Shown: piece after piece, positions 44,216-56,500 of the stretch
Layout: each line of letters starts with the position of its first letter
Numbering within the stretch: the stretch's first letter is position 1
Source: Nemophila menziesii
Taxonomy: Eukaryota; Streptophyta; Magnoliopsida; Boraginales; Hydrophyllaceae
Assembly (NCBI GenBank): GCA_029959085.1
Contig: JARWIR010000005.1
Span: 4,838,501 to 4,902,500 of the forward strand
Direction of reading: 5' to 3'
Length of the DNA stretch: 64,000 nucleotides
Notes under the pieces: generated by a model
What the model saw: only the letters and a program-made list of their open reading frames with translations
Databases searched by the model: none
What the model was told of the DNA's origin: nothing
Program-made: the position numbers and the translations under genes

Positions 44216-45168
44216 TTGCATTTCAGGGACTTCTTCATACAAAATAAAGTAACTGAGTCATGTACTTAAGAAATATCATTTGATGATTAAAATAAGAAAA
44301 CAATTACATTATATGTATACTCAAATCACGTAATACATGCAACTAACACAAACAAATAAAAAATTGAAAATTGAGCATAAACAGTATTATGCATTTCTTG
44401 TGTAACTTTCCTGTTTCGCCTTCAAAACATTATATGGAACGAAGAAGGAATGCAACGATAACAAATGTTAACTCAGCGACGTAAACAACGACTATATCCT
44501 TTTTATTTCATATAATTACAAAAAAAAATTATTTGCCACGTCAGCTTTGAGGGACTTAACTTAACTAGAAAAGTAGAGAAGGATTAACGGGGGTTCAATA
44601 AATACGTGGAGGACCATTTAGGTAACTTCCAAAGTTTGGGGACCATTTAGGGAAATGAACTATATTAGGAGGACCAAAAAGAAAACTATCTCTAATATTT
44701 ATTAAACTATAAGTGAATTCAAACTTATATCGCAATGGTGAAAGCATTTATCCCTCCAATCTCCCAACTTGCTCAACCTGATTTTGCTGTAATATTTCGC
44801 TATCAGGGGTTTCTTCTTCCTAGCATGTAGGTGTAAGAGCATAATTTTCCCATATCTCCAGAACAAAATCGTTAGGATTCTCCACGAGATCCTATAAAAC
44901 AATAGGCATGTGAAATCAAGTTATTAATACTTTACATAAATGTCACTAAATTTATTTTAAACGGGCTAGATTGAATGTAGGGGAAATTAGAGAGAAACAG
45001 GGCCTAGGAAGTGGTCATGACTCGATCACCATATCACATACTCGTCACTGGATGGTGAAGAATGTTTCTCATACTTTTCCTTATTTAATTTGAAAAAAAA
45101 TATGTTTATACACATGTGAAATCAAGTAAGTGCTTGAAATTTTGAATTATAAGGATCTTTTTGGAAAA

Positions 45169-45171
<3 letters not shown>

Positions 45172-45223
<52 letters not shown>
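45172..45223. repeat. (AT)n microsatellite
   Basis: About 26 AT units. Confidence 0.9.
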
Positions 45224-45224
<1 letters not shown>

Positions 45225-45254
45225 TTGCCCGTTCGATTTTAGCAATACAATGTA

Positions 45255-45470
45255 TTGAACATTTACGTGATTTTTAGCAACCATCAAGTGGTCGCTAGAG
45301 GTCTCGAATTTTACCGATCACTTGCGTGGTCTGTAAAATACCAACCCAAATTATTGGCGGTCCAAATTTGTTTGCCCAATTTTAGCAATACTATTTAGCG
45401 GCCATTTATTTAATGTCTAGCGACCACCATGTGGTCGTTAGAAGTCTCGAAACTTATAAAACCTAGAACG
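45255..45470. repeat. CACTA-like subterminal repeat block
   Basis: CAACCATCAAGTGGTCGCTAG, TTAGCGGCCATT and GCGACCACCATGTGGTCGTTAG share the CGACCAC/GTGGTCG motifs of 43353-43850. It could be the other end of the same degraded element; no terminal inverted repeat is visible here. Confidence 0.4.
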
Positions 45471-45479
45471 AGTTCTGCC

Positions 45480-47620
45480 TCAATAATTGTGTGGAACTTA
45501 TGTAAACTAGTTAACTTATGTAAACTAGTTGGAAGGTGCAGCATGGATCACATTCATGTATGAATCTATATGAGTGGTTTGATTCAGGTGTGGCTTGATA
45601 GGACAATTTAAAAGTGGATATAATACCTCACTGGCTCTATCTACCATACTTAAAAGATGACCTCAAAAAGTACTGCAAGTGAAATGAAGACATTTGCATT
45701 CAAGCACATAAAGGAACTTATGTTCTGATTCATGATATAGTTAAAATGAGTCAAACAAAGAAGGAGGAAGAGATTGCAGATATTGAGGTTGGTATTGGCT
45801 CACATATGATTCACATTATTGATATGCATATTAAACAATATTAGGGAACAAGTGAAAATAGAGGTGGTTGATTCCATGAAGGTTTTTGCCCAACCCAATA
45901 ACCTGTTATAATTAGTGACAATGTTATTTATTCAACTAAAGCCTACCCCAATGGTCGGGGCATGACTACCCAAAACTTTGAAGGTCATTGAAACCATCAT
46001 AGGTTACTTCTAATTGCATTATACCTTCTAATTCACTAGTTTATGGCCCTTTTTCCAATGTTTTTGAGAGATAAATCTTCCCCATCCCAGAAATTTCACT
46101 AGAGGTCAAGTTAGCAGTATCATACTCCATGGTCCTCTAATTGTAGATGATCTTTAAAAAGGCAGATTTTGGGGAGCAAGCTAACCAACATCCCTTGTCT
46201 GATAGCAGTGCCAACATGGACTATTTGATCCTCATCGACCCTACAAATGTTGAATCTTATGATCTATCCGAAAAGAGTGAGAAAGATTGCAGTGTGCAGG
46301 AACTCAACAAACCTAGTCATTATGCCAAACTTATTATGTGAAATACATTGAATGTGTTAGATATGGAAGGGGAAGTGGGACAGATGTGATAGACTATTCA
46401 GATATGTCGTCTACTCAAGTTGTGGATACTATTGTATGAACAAAGAAGTTGTAAGGGGAAAGTGGTGATAGCCAGCAATGGATATCTACGAGGAATCTGA
46501 TCCATCCTAAAACAAGTCGCAAAAGAAATATGAAGAAAGATGGTAAGTTCAGTCTATCGGGTAGCTCTATCATGACATAACATTTAAATATACCTCTTTG
46601 TTTACGTGTTTTGTATTTTGATGTTATTTTCAGTGTTTTCTTGAACTTTAGTTATTCTAGTGATGACTCACTTAGTCCACAACCTCTTTTCCAATTCTAT
46701 CTGCTCTTGGCTTATTTAGGATATCACAAGTTTGAGTATTTGCATTTGGTATTTTTTTAAGGGTAAGACTTAAAAGTGGTAGATGTTGTTCCCTTTAACT
46801 AGTCAAGGCTATTCTCTTTCTTTAGTATGATTAATGACAATTCTAGTTTCTCGGAGCATCTTAATAGTGCCAAATCCACCACTAAATAATGTGCCATTGT
46901 GAGCACTAGAAAACTTTGGGGTCTTCCTCTATTTGGGATCATTGGAAAATCTTATTCGAACACCTCTTGCCACACCTATGGGGTAAAAATATAAACTGTG
47001 TATATATATGAAATTGGTACCCGATCTTTTTTAAGAGTTACCTTAGAATTTTTTTTTTGTAAAAGAACAATCATGAGCCAAGATGACATACCACCAAAGA
47101 CTCATATTTACATTACAAACCAAGATGAGGGTGCTTTATGGTTTGTTTTTCGATTGTGATAAAAATAGGGGTGTAGATCCCTATATGCGCTATTTGTACT
47201 TTAAAGATATCATTATTGAGAGGACTGGAATTCTTGTTTTACCATCAATTTTAATGGTAAAATTGGAGGGTGCGTGATTTTTAGTATCACTACAAAATTA
47301 TGGATGTTGTCATGAGCGGTTTTGTACCATAGGAGTGTTCCAACCCTTTTTTCGGAGTCCTTGACTCAACCTGTTACCCATGTAGTAGTTCTTCCAGGAT
47401 TCTCGATCACGGTGGATTTTCAATGGATGGTTGCATTTAGCGTTCATCATCCCTTCTCGTGGCCCCGTTCATTTTGCAATAAGATATTTTGTAGTTTCTG
47501 TACCTCCCCCCTCCCCCCACGCCGCGTTGTGCCAAACCCTGTAATCGTTTTTATTTATAATATCACATTCTCTTTTGAACAAAAATGTACTTTTTTAGAA
47601 AAAATACATTCAATATAAGA
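45480..47620. other. Unrecognised DNA between element remnants
   Basis: Several short open frames (46147-46341 +, 47083-47277 +, 47322-47618 +) with no recognised domain. CACTACAAAA at 47287 resembles a CACTA terminus but is isolated. A CT-rich run occurs near 47505. Confidence 0.35.
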
Positions 47621-47621
47621 T

Positions 47622-47668
47622 AGAATATTATTATTATTACTATTATTATTATTACTAATATTATTATC
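47622..47668. repeat. (ATT)n microsatellite, imperfect
   Basis: ATTATTATT units with single-base interruptions. Confidence 0.8.
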
Positions 47669-48059
47669 GAAATTGCAATTTGTAATCAAATACCACATAT
47701 CTATTATTTTTGTTGATAACTAAAATTAATTGATAAACATTGAATGAAAGTATTATCCTATCTTTTTTGGCAAAAAAATATTTAATATATAAAAAATAAT
47801 CTTTATAGACCACCCAACCAAAAGTAAAATATATTTATAGACCATAATTATTGAAAAAATTGTCAAATTAATGATTTCCAAACTCTGTTATAAATACAAT
47901 CATATGCCAAACATATCTCGTATTAGGTTTTGCACCCAACTTGATATATTTTTAAAACGATTATATGAAAATTAAAGAAAGACTCAAATAACTATGTGAT
48001 GTATTACTTCTTTCATTAAGTTGTAAATGAAAGTTTAAAACCAATATCAAACTGAAAAC

Positions 48060-49790
48060 TGATGTCTCGTCTTTTATGATAGAATAATCGTATCACGAGA
48101 CATTATTTTGGGGAGTTTTATGACTCATTTGATGGATTATTTTCTAGTATTTGATGTTTTACGATTTCTTGTCTAATTATAAATATTTTGATATTTTTAA
48201 AGTTTTTGTGCGCTGAATTTGTGTTAAGTGTGCAACTCTTAGGTACTTGAATGATACAAGAAGTCAAGAAAATGAGATCACCCCTTAGTCATAGTGTAAC
48301 ATGATCGATCAACCAATTTTTAGAATGTGAGAGCATGTGCAAGCCAGATTAAGAAATCGACTTGTTAGCGTCACCACACGTAATCGGTTAAGATACTGGA
48401 TGATCCCTTGGATTTAACGATAGAAATTGGAGTTAGGATTGCGTATGACTTAATGGTTTGTGATTTGGAGCTGAAATGAAAGAGTTACCGAATTTGCTGC
48501 TATCGTGGTTTGAACAGTCCGCATTCCTTAAAACGTTTTTGGGTTGACTTCGACCACTTAAATGGGTCCTACAACTCCAAAAACGTTTTGTAAATCCTAT
48601 ATATCAAATTTGAAAGATCAAAATAAGGGTTGCATAATTTTGGAACGCTTAGGAGCAACCATTAACACCTGAAGAAGAAGATAATAAGTTTTTTCATGCC
48701 CTTCTACACCTATTGTTCACCATCTTTTAGCAATTATTATTGTAATCCTATACTATTTCTTCTTCTAAATATGAATATTACACTTTTTTGTTTTCCATTA
48801 TTTCTTTATGAACTAAACCACTCGTAGCTTGAGAATCGTATGACGTATGAACCTTAGATTAATTCTTTACATTTTATTGAGTTTTTTTGATACGTGGGTT
48901 CTAGGCTAGCTTATGCACACCCAACTAAATCACAGAGGATATGCCCACCTCCCCAAGCATACGCCCAGGCAAGTCAGATCTAGGTTACCCATGTTCAGGG
49001 AGGGATTCAATCCCTTTACTTCTTGATTGAGAGACAGGGTCATAGCCAGTTGAAGATATTGAGTTTTGAGATTGAATAATTGAAATAAATTGTTACTTTG
49101 TTATTTTGATTACATATTTGACTTTAAATTCCAATCCTTATTCTGGCAAAATTGAGGGTTGACCTTAGTAATTAGGGCTTTCACCAGGGATGGGGGGTTT
49201 GGTTATTGAAAATAATATATAAACATCCGGTGTTCGTGAGTGAAACAAGAGGTCTTCACTAATTAGATAGTCATATTTAGGTAAGAAACTTAGGCGCGGA
49301 TCATCATTGTAGAGTTCACTCAGGAGGGATTTATAGTAGTGTTAGGTAGCGTCCTAAGCTACCAGGAAGGGAGTTGGGAAGAGAGTTGAATCCCGACTAT
49401 AACATTTTCCCAATTCACCCTTAAACAATAAATCGTAGAATCAACTGGTGAGAATTACTTGCAAGTTCTCAAGCTATACTTCTCATCTTAATCTTCTTAT
49501 TTTCATTCTCATCATTTAGTTAATTATAATTGGTTTAACCTATTTGTATCTTAGTCCCCGTTAATTTGAAGACCCGAAATATATATCCTTTACCTTTTAT
49601 AATTGCAACTTAACCTCTATACACTTTTAAACACAAATGTCTTAACCTCATAGTCCACGTGGAGAATGATAACCCTATTGATTATCTTTTTATTACTTGT
49701 TAATGATATTTACATTTGCTAGTAGTAGCTCCCCCGGGTATTGACTTTTAGCACGCCTTTGGGAACGACAAACACAAAATGTAACACGTA
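48060..49790 (+). repeat. Second diverged Athila-type LTR, holding a SINE
   Basis: Starts TGATGTCTCG, with the partner CGAGACATTA closing a 46-nt hairpin as in the other families. Later segments parallel the E1 LTR in order: a variant of the AATCCCGAC...CAATT..CCCTTAAACAA segment (49390-49428), TTGCAAGTTCTCAAGCTATACTTCTCAT near 49470 (E1: TTGCGTTCTCAAGTACTACTTCTCAT), and GGGAACGACAAAC near 49760 at the position of GGAACGAATC. The right end is approximate. A SINE at 48886-49056 interrupts it. Confidence 0.6.
48875..49067 (-). mobile_element. SINE copy 2 with 11-bp TSD
   Basis: Related to copy 1 along its length: CTAGGCTAGCTTATGCACACCC, CACCTCCCCAAGCATA, GGTTACCCATGTTCAGGGAG and CATAGCCAGTTGA. 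Flanked by TATTGAGTTTT at 48875-48885 and 49057-49067. The A-tail (complement) is short. Inserted in a diverged Athila-type LTR. Confidence 0.7.
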
Positions 49791-50785
49791 ATACATTTGA
49801 AACATATTTGTACGTAGGGATATGATTGAAAGTACTTGCAGATTTTTGGGATCTTTGTGATCATTTCTTTTATAGATATAGACTTACGTTAATCTATTTT
49901 CTCATTTATGTTTTATTTTGTTACATAGGAGATCCAAATGGATCATGAATCACTAGGCTAATATATCATCTAATAAGCCCGGACTATAAACCATCCTAGG
50001 AGTCTTCCATCCCATCCGGCCGCGCGTAAGAAAACTCTAGATTCCTCTTGGTGGCTCCTCGTACAAACAGTAACTATCATTTTGCATCAACCCCGCACGA
50101 GCCAACCAATCTACACAACTATGTAAGAATCTAAACAAAAAAACAATGTTGTACATACTTTGAAGAATAGTTTTCACATTTTATAGTTTCGTCTATTGTT
50201 TTCTATCTTCTTTCTTCTTACATCCTCCCCTAGACCATACATACTCGTCTCCATCAATGCTCTATTTCAAATGAAAAGATTACAAACTCTCTAGATATGA
50301 TAGGTGTAGGTCTCAGGGAAGAAGGAGTTAGGTGAAGGTCTTCCATTTTCTTTGTGATCGGATTTTGATACAGAAAAGGTTTCCGTGTAACTTTGATTTT
50401 TATCGAATCTTTATCACTTTTAGCCACTAATTTTGATATCACGTTATTCTTTCCAATCATGTCAGATTTTAATTCATCATTAAGACCGATATCTCATTCC
50501 AGTAGACCTTTAAAGTTTACATGACTTTCGCGATGAAAAACGATCCTTTTTATAGAATATAACTATATAACTAATCGATTTCACATATTCGGATGCTCAT
50601 CATTGATTTCAAAATAGTTAAAACTCATACCCAATTATTCAGAATTAATAGAAAAAAAGGAAAAATACAAAGTAAAAGGTGGGGGCCAAAAAGAAAAAAA
50701 CAAAGAAAAAGATTACCCACTTGTTTGAGCTTAGTCATTTGTCTGTGGGTTTCGCAAGAGAAAAGGAGAAGAAGAAGAAAAACCA
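49791..50785. other. Intergenic DNA upstream of the SAM-domain gene
   Basis: No gene recognised. The 68-codon frame at 50254-50460 (-) has no known domain. The last ~150 bp (A- and GA-rich, AGAAGAAGAAGAAAAACC) is the probable 5' UTR of the SAM-domain gene. Confidence 0.4.
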
Positions 50786-52447
50786 ATGTCTAATGGCCGC
50801 GTCACCATCACCCTTGGTCACGGTCAAGTAAGTTCTTCTCCTAATTCTACTCTAATTAGGGTTTCAATTTATCCTAATTTTCACTCCACTTCAATTTTTA
50901 ATTCATTATAATCATGCTTAATTTCACTCTTCGTTTGAGTATCTCACTTATCCCGATCCTCGTGTTAACTTTTAACCTTGAACGAGTCACTCTTAGCTCA
51001 GAAATTATAATAATAGCAGCTAATTTTGTTACATTTGTGATTTTTGTTGGGTAGAAGGTGGTGAAAAGGTCACGGGGAAATAATGGTGGAGCTCGGAATG
51101 ATTCTCAGTCTTTATCCGGGAGTAAAAGATCTTCAGACAATACATTTAGTAACAGAGCTGTTGATGATTCGTTGTTATACTCAAACAAAAGGTGCGTAGA
51201 TTTGGGTATTTTACATAACACAGGGACCTATTGTGCAATTAAACTATTAACTATTCTTGTTTTCGTTATTAAACTTTATTAGTTTTTTCTTCTCTTTAGG
51301 ATCAGAGGAGATGATGATTTAAGAAATTCTATTGGTAAATACCTAAATTTCCCCTCTACATTTAGCTAATTACTTATATATATGTTTATAAAGTGTTAAT
51401 ATGTATGTGTTAAAGGTCCAAGGATTGGTCAAGATGATCTAAGACTGAAACTATTACGCAAAAGAATGACTGAATCTTCATCTCAATCTCAGTCTCCACC
51501 TCGGGCCCGTTCTCCACCTCAGGCCCGGACTCGAATCTTTAGACCTCATCACTCTTCTGTACAATCCGAAAGAAGCTCAGTGAGTAGCATACCGTTAAGA
51601 AATGAATTGCACCGAGTCAACTCAGTAAGAATGAACCAAACTCCAACTATAAAAGCTTCTCCCGAGAATATCTCGTATATCAATGAATTACCGAAAGTGG
51701 GTCCCACTCGGTCAACAGGGATAGTGAGAGGTGAAGTTGGGCCTTCTCGTTCAACGGGCCCTGGGCCCGTTAGACCCGTAACTGAGGTTCCAATGAGTAG
51801 CAGCCCTATAAAAAGCACACAGCCTGTATAGTCCATTACTCAACTCTATCTTTTACTATAAAATTACCAATAAGGTCCTCTATCTTTCAAAATGAGCTTT
51901 TAAGCCCCACACACTTTCATTTTGTTCTCATATTACGGTTTTTGATTATCAAATGCACAAAATGAAAGATAGTGGCCTTAAATGGTTATTATGAAAGATG
52001 ATGGGTTTATTAGGAAAAGAGGCCAAAGATAAAGGACCTAAACTGTAATTTTTTTTTAATCTATATAGGATCCATTACCTCTTACTGTGAGTAGCTTTCT
52101 CGAATCACTTGATCTTGGAAAGTACACCATAAATTTTCAAGCAGAGGAAGTAAGTATTTCGCTTTTACGGAACTTCAGGGGTTAAAATGTAATTTAAAAA
52201 AAATTCTTTCTTGTGTTTTCTTATAGGTGGACATGATTGCATTAAAGCAAATGGTGGATAAAGATCTCAAAGAGCTTGGATTACCAATGGTAATATTAAT
52301 ATATATAAAGATGTTAATTAATAATTACCACATGGGTCCCTCATGGCCTCATCTTTGGTTAATAAAATTAAATTTGTTTTTTTTCAGGGACCAAGGAAGA
52401 AAATTCTCCTTTCTTTGTTACCACATACTAAAAGACCAGCAAAGTAA
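50786..52447 (+). CDS. SAM (sterile alpha motif) domain protein
   Basis: Seven exons with GT-AG introns: 50786-50827, 51058-51191, 51300-51334, 51416-51825, 52069-52149, 52227-52289, 52388-52447, giving 274 residues. Features: a conserved plant N-terminus (VTITLGHGQVVKR); a basic, Ser/Pro-rich, probably disordered middle (PPRARSPPQART); and a C-terminal SAM domain at about residues 209-268 (SFLESLDLGKYTINF, EEVDMIALKQM, DLKELGLPMGPRKKILLSL). SAM domains mediate protein or RNA interaction. The family (small plant SAM proteins of the At3g07760 kind) has little known function. Exon 2 could start three bases earlier (adds Lys). Intron 4 contains a foldback repeat. Downstream neighbour is convergent. 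Confidence 0.85.
51840..52060. repeat. Foldback (MITE-like) repeat in SAM-gene intron 4
   Basis: The left half (AGGTCCTCTATCTTTCAAAATG, CACTTTCATTTTGTTC) is mirrored on the right (CACAAAATGAAAGATAG, AAAGATAAAGGACCTA) as an imperfect inverted repeat around 51935. No TSD determined. Confidence 0.45.
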
Positions 52448-53115
52448 AGACAAAGTGTGTTTTTCTTTTACTTTTGTGGCCTTGAAAGTGTATGTATATA
52501 TGGAAATCCATTTGTGGATCTTTTGTCTAATTATGGAACTAGGAGGGCTTATTGAGCAAAATATTTGTGGGTTCTTGAGATAGATGGTTATATAAAAATA
52601 ATGTCGAAAAATTTATCCTTTGTGAAATATTATAATCTTATGAATTATTAGAATAGGATATTCAAGTATGATCTATTGTGAGTTTTGCTTATGACCCCCT
52701 ATTGGGAAGAATATACAGACAATTTTGCTTATGACCCCCTAAATTTTTGAGAAATTTCACTTTGCCCCAAACTTCTCAGAAATTCGAAGTCTTTTTGTTT
52801 GCTTTTTAATTATAAATATCCCTATGGGATCTTTGTCAGAATATAGATTATTTTGCATCATATAGGGACTTAGAATGCAATTAAGTTTTAAATATAGTGA
52901 CATGTAACGTGTATTAATTAATGAATATACTTATTTTTGCCTAATATAGGGCATTATTTGATAATCTCAAGCAAACAATAGTAAACAATAATACTAATTC
53001 AAATGAAACTTTCAACAAATTGACGTGCTAATAGTTGATAGGCAAATACAAAACAAAAAAAGTTAATTGCAAGAGAAACCCCTAAAGTTAGAAACTAGTA
53101 ACAAATATACAACAA

Positions 53116-53890
53116 TCAATAAGCTTTAATAGTAGGTGTACTAGGTGGAGAAGTCTTCTTATTTCCACCATTCTTTGAAGCCAAAAGAGTCAAAAACATA
53201 TTATTCATCTCTTCTTTGCTTATTTTCCCATTCTTGTTTCTACTACAAGCATGATCTATAGGAAAACGATGTTTCAAACAAACCTTAATTTCACAACTCT
53301 TGCAAATACTCGTGTTTGAAAAGGTTAAAATCTCCTTGCATTGTTTAACAGAGCATGTACGTTTTATCTTCTTCTTGGGATCACAATTTCCAGATTTTGC
53401 GTGGTTTTCTAATAGTGTTTTCTCGTCAAATTCACGTGATTTTTCGATTGATGAGGAACATATTTCACATACGAGTACTTTTCTGCTATTTATGTCTGAT
53501 TTTGGACATTCATGGGAATTGTATGACCTGTGTTCTAAACATACAACCTGCATAAAATAAATCAGAACTTAATACCTTGAAAATACTCACAACTTATAAC
53601 GTGAATTTAAAGTTTATAATAATAGAATGAATCTTAAAAAAGACTACTCTTCTCATAAACGAAAATATTTATACACTACAAAGAGACAAATATTATATTC
53701 AAAGATAAGGAAGGAACAAATAGGTTAATTTATTATTTATATTATTAAGAATAAAACCATAAATTTTTAATTTACGTACCATATGACAAGCATCACATTC
53801 AAAAGGGAGAAAATCGAGCTGAAGGCAATCAGGATGTTGGCAGTGCCTACCCAAATCTGGAAAAGCTTCGGTACCTCCTGATATAGACAT
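53116..53890 (-). CDS. Stress-associated protein with two AN1 zinc fingers (SAP12-like)
   Basis: Two exons: 53780-53890 (start) and 53116-53547, giving 180 residues; the intron has GTACGT donor and CAG acceptor. Two complete AN1 fingers: C17, C22, C32, C35, C40, H43, H49, C51, and C102, C107, C119, C122, C127, H130, H136, C138. Between them [10 protein letters not shown] and HAKSGNC match the AN1-only SAP11-SAP13 class; there is no A20 domain. The C-terminal tail is Lys/Ser/Thr-rich. Start set at ATG 53890 ([14 protein letters not shown] is the family start), not the upstream in-frame ATG at 53914. Members respond to abiotic stress and bind ubiquitin-pathway partners in related proteins; a direct role here is inferred. 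Confidence 0.9.
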
Positions 53891-54359
53891 GATTTTTTTT
53901 TTTATGTTGATCAAAGTTAGATTTTAGCTTTGGTTTTTGTGATTATACGAAAGCTAGGTGTATATATATAGATTTGGGATGCCTTGTTGCTTAAGATAAA
54001 TTCTTGTTTTGGTACACGGTTGGATAAAACGTGTGAAAGAGTTTGGATTTTTTATTTTTGTCAATGTGTGAAGGAGTTTCGTGGGCTCTTACGTAAGGAA
54101 ATTATTTGGGGTGGAAAGGTCCAGAATGTACTAGATCTTTGCAGGAAAGAAGCAAATGAGAATTATAGGGTGGTCTTTTTTCCTAAACGTTTTTCATTAA
54201 AATAATACAAATTACAAAATATTTAGCCTATTTTTGGAGAAAGCTGTCATTAGATAATAGTCTCCCTAATTGGGTTAGAATAGAATCCAAATCATAACCT
54301 AAAATAATTGTTTAACTACGTATTTTTGACTAATCACTTGGCGACTAAATTGTTTTCTT

Positions 54360-56500
54360 TAGGGTAAATAAGATTACTAAGATTACTAGTTTCAACTACA
54401 AAATCAATCTACGGATAACATTACAAATACTTGGACTATCGATGCTAATAATCTGTGCGAGAGACTCCATTAAGACTATGCAATCGTTCTATATTATTAT
54501 CTCGTGTCTTTGTACTCCTTAACTCATAAACATGCTTTCAAGATTCCAAGCGTTTCAGCCTCCATATCATTCTCTACACATGTCTCCCAAGCATTATACT
54601 TAATATATGCTCCACTTGTGTCCCTTATAATGCAAGCAATAGACGACTTATCAATTTTATATGATCATAGTTAATTTTATACCAATTCAAAGGAAGTGCG
54701 GCCCACTTACTACTCTCTTTCTTGTTTTTTCTAGAGATTTCCAAATCTTTACATAATATGCCTCTACTCGGTTGAAGGGCCTGAAGTGATAATTTCTTTT
54801 TTACTTCAGGGTCAATTGTAGTTAATTATATGACCTATTCATTATCCACCTTTGGTTCATACCTCAACTTCCTTCGGACATACAATGACATCCTCAGGAG
54901 ATATATTTTTACCTTTTTTCCTTAGTTTTCTTTTGTGTAATTTGTATATCCTTCAGATTTGAGAAATCATCCTTAGGATATATTAAGTTTTTTTGCTCTT
55001 CCCACGGGGTATGTGATTGTATTCAGAGGACATTGTTTTGTGTTATTAAACATAAAATCATTTATGTCCTTCCAGATTTTCCATGCCACCAACATACATG
55101 CTTGTTCAACTAGCAAGCTTTCTTTCTCAACACAAGTTTTAGAAACCTTAATGACCTCGTCCATCAAAGTATCTATTTTAGTTTGAACACTGATTGCCAG
55201 TCCTAAGGTTTAGGGGAGAGGCCAATCATACTGCTTTTTCCTAAGGGCAATTAAGAAGTAAGTGCACAACTGTTTCAGTCTCCATTTTACAGATATTACA
55301 ACATTTATTATCAAGTATTTTCCTTAGGTATAGGTTTTCATTTGTAGGAAATGGGTTTTTAAGGGCCTTCCACATGAAATTTCTAAACTTAGGGGGGTAT
55401 TTTCCATATTCCACACCATTTTCTAAACCTCGGGGTCTATAAGGTGTGAAGAGGTGGGTTTTAAATGGTTCTTTTGAGACTCGGTTTTCTCATGCCTTTT
55501 TTCAAATGATGTTAGGCTATTTTCACTAAGTATATTCATTCTTTATTAAGTGCCTAGTACATACTATCAGGTTAAGAGTCATTGGGATAAAGGTTTTAAT
55601 GATTTTCTCATAGATATCCTTTGAGAAAATTTATTTTATTAACTGGAAATTCTACTTTCTTACTTGATCATGCATTTAATCACTCACTTTGTTCAGGTTA
55701 TCATCAAAAGGTCTGATAACTTCATTACAGTTTGTGATCCACACATATTTATGTAGGTTTATATTAACAACATTCCCAACTTCCCATTTAATATGTTTAG
55801 TTACTACCTCTCTTCCCGCTAGTATACTTCTCCAACACAATGAGGGTGAGTTTCCCTCTACAACTTCACTGAAGAAGCAGTTATGAAAATATTTATCTTT
55901 TAAAACTTTATAAAGAAGTGATTTAGTGTTAGACATTAAGTTCCCGGCGTTTTTTACCTAGAAGTATCAAATTCATAATATTTAGGTCCTTGAACCCTAA
56001 AACCCTATAATATTTACCGAGGGTTAAGTGATTCCATTTACCCCAGCATATTCTTTTGACCCCTTTACCCCCCACCAATATATAGCTATATGAGAAAAGA
56101 TCAATTCACAAACTTTCTTTTGTAACAAATAAGATGACATAAAATAATTTGGAATACTTTGTATTACTGATTTAATTAGGATTTCTTTCCCAACCTCAGA
56201 TAAGTAGAGATTTTTTCAGCTATTCATTCTCTTTAAAGCTTTTTCTACTAATATGTTTAGGTCCTTAACCTTAGACCTAGCCTACTCAGTGGGGAGCCCT
56301 ATGTAGTTACCTAAATTATTAGTAATCTTCATATTAAATCCATACTTATTAAGGTTGAGGGTAGAACCAATAGCTAAGGCATACATGTTTATAATATCAA
56401 TAATTGTTTATTTCTTCATAAATTGCACTAAGGAAGAACACACTGTTATCAACAAATAACAAGTGAGTTAGACTAGGCAATTTTTGCTATTTTTACGCCT
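54360..56500 (-). pseudogene. LINE (L1-type) ORF2 relic
   Basis: On the complement, from 56500 leftwards: a degenerate RT active-site block (THLLFVDNSVFFLSA, where the family has ADD); then the post-RT CWGKWN and LGFKDLNIMN region near 56000; LKDKYFHNCFFSEVVEGNSPSLCWRSILAGREV (55676-55936); a zf-RVT stretch near 55300 (WKALKNPFPTNENLYLRKI, CCNICKMETETVVH); and the AWKIWKDINDFMF motif (54973-55167). Many stops and frame shifts. The copy has lost the endonuclease and most of RT. Confidence 0.7.

Noticed and set aside
47287..47300. CACTA terminus (CACTACAAAA)
   Set aside because: No partner end, subterminal repeats or TSD could be tied to it.
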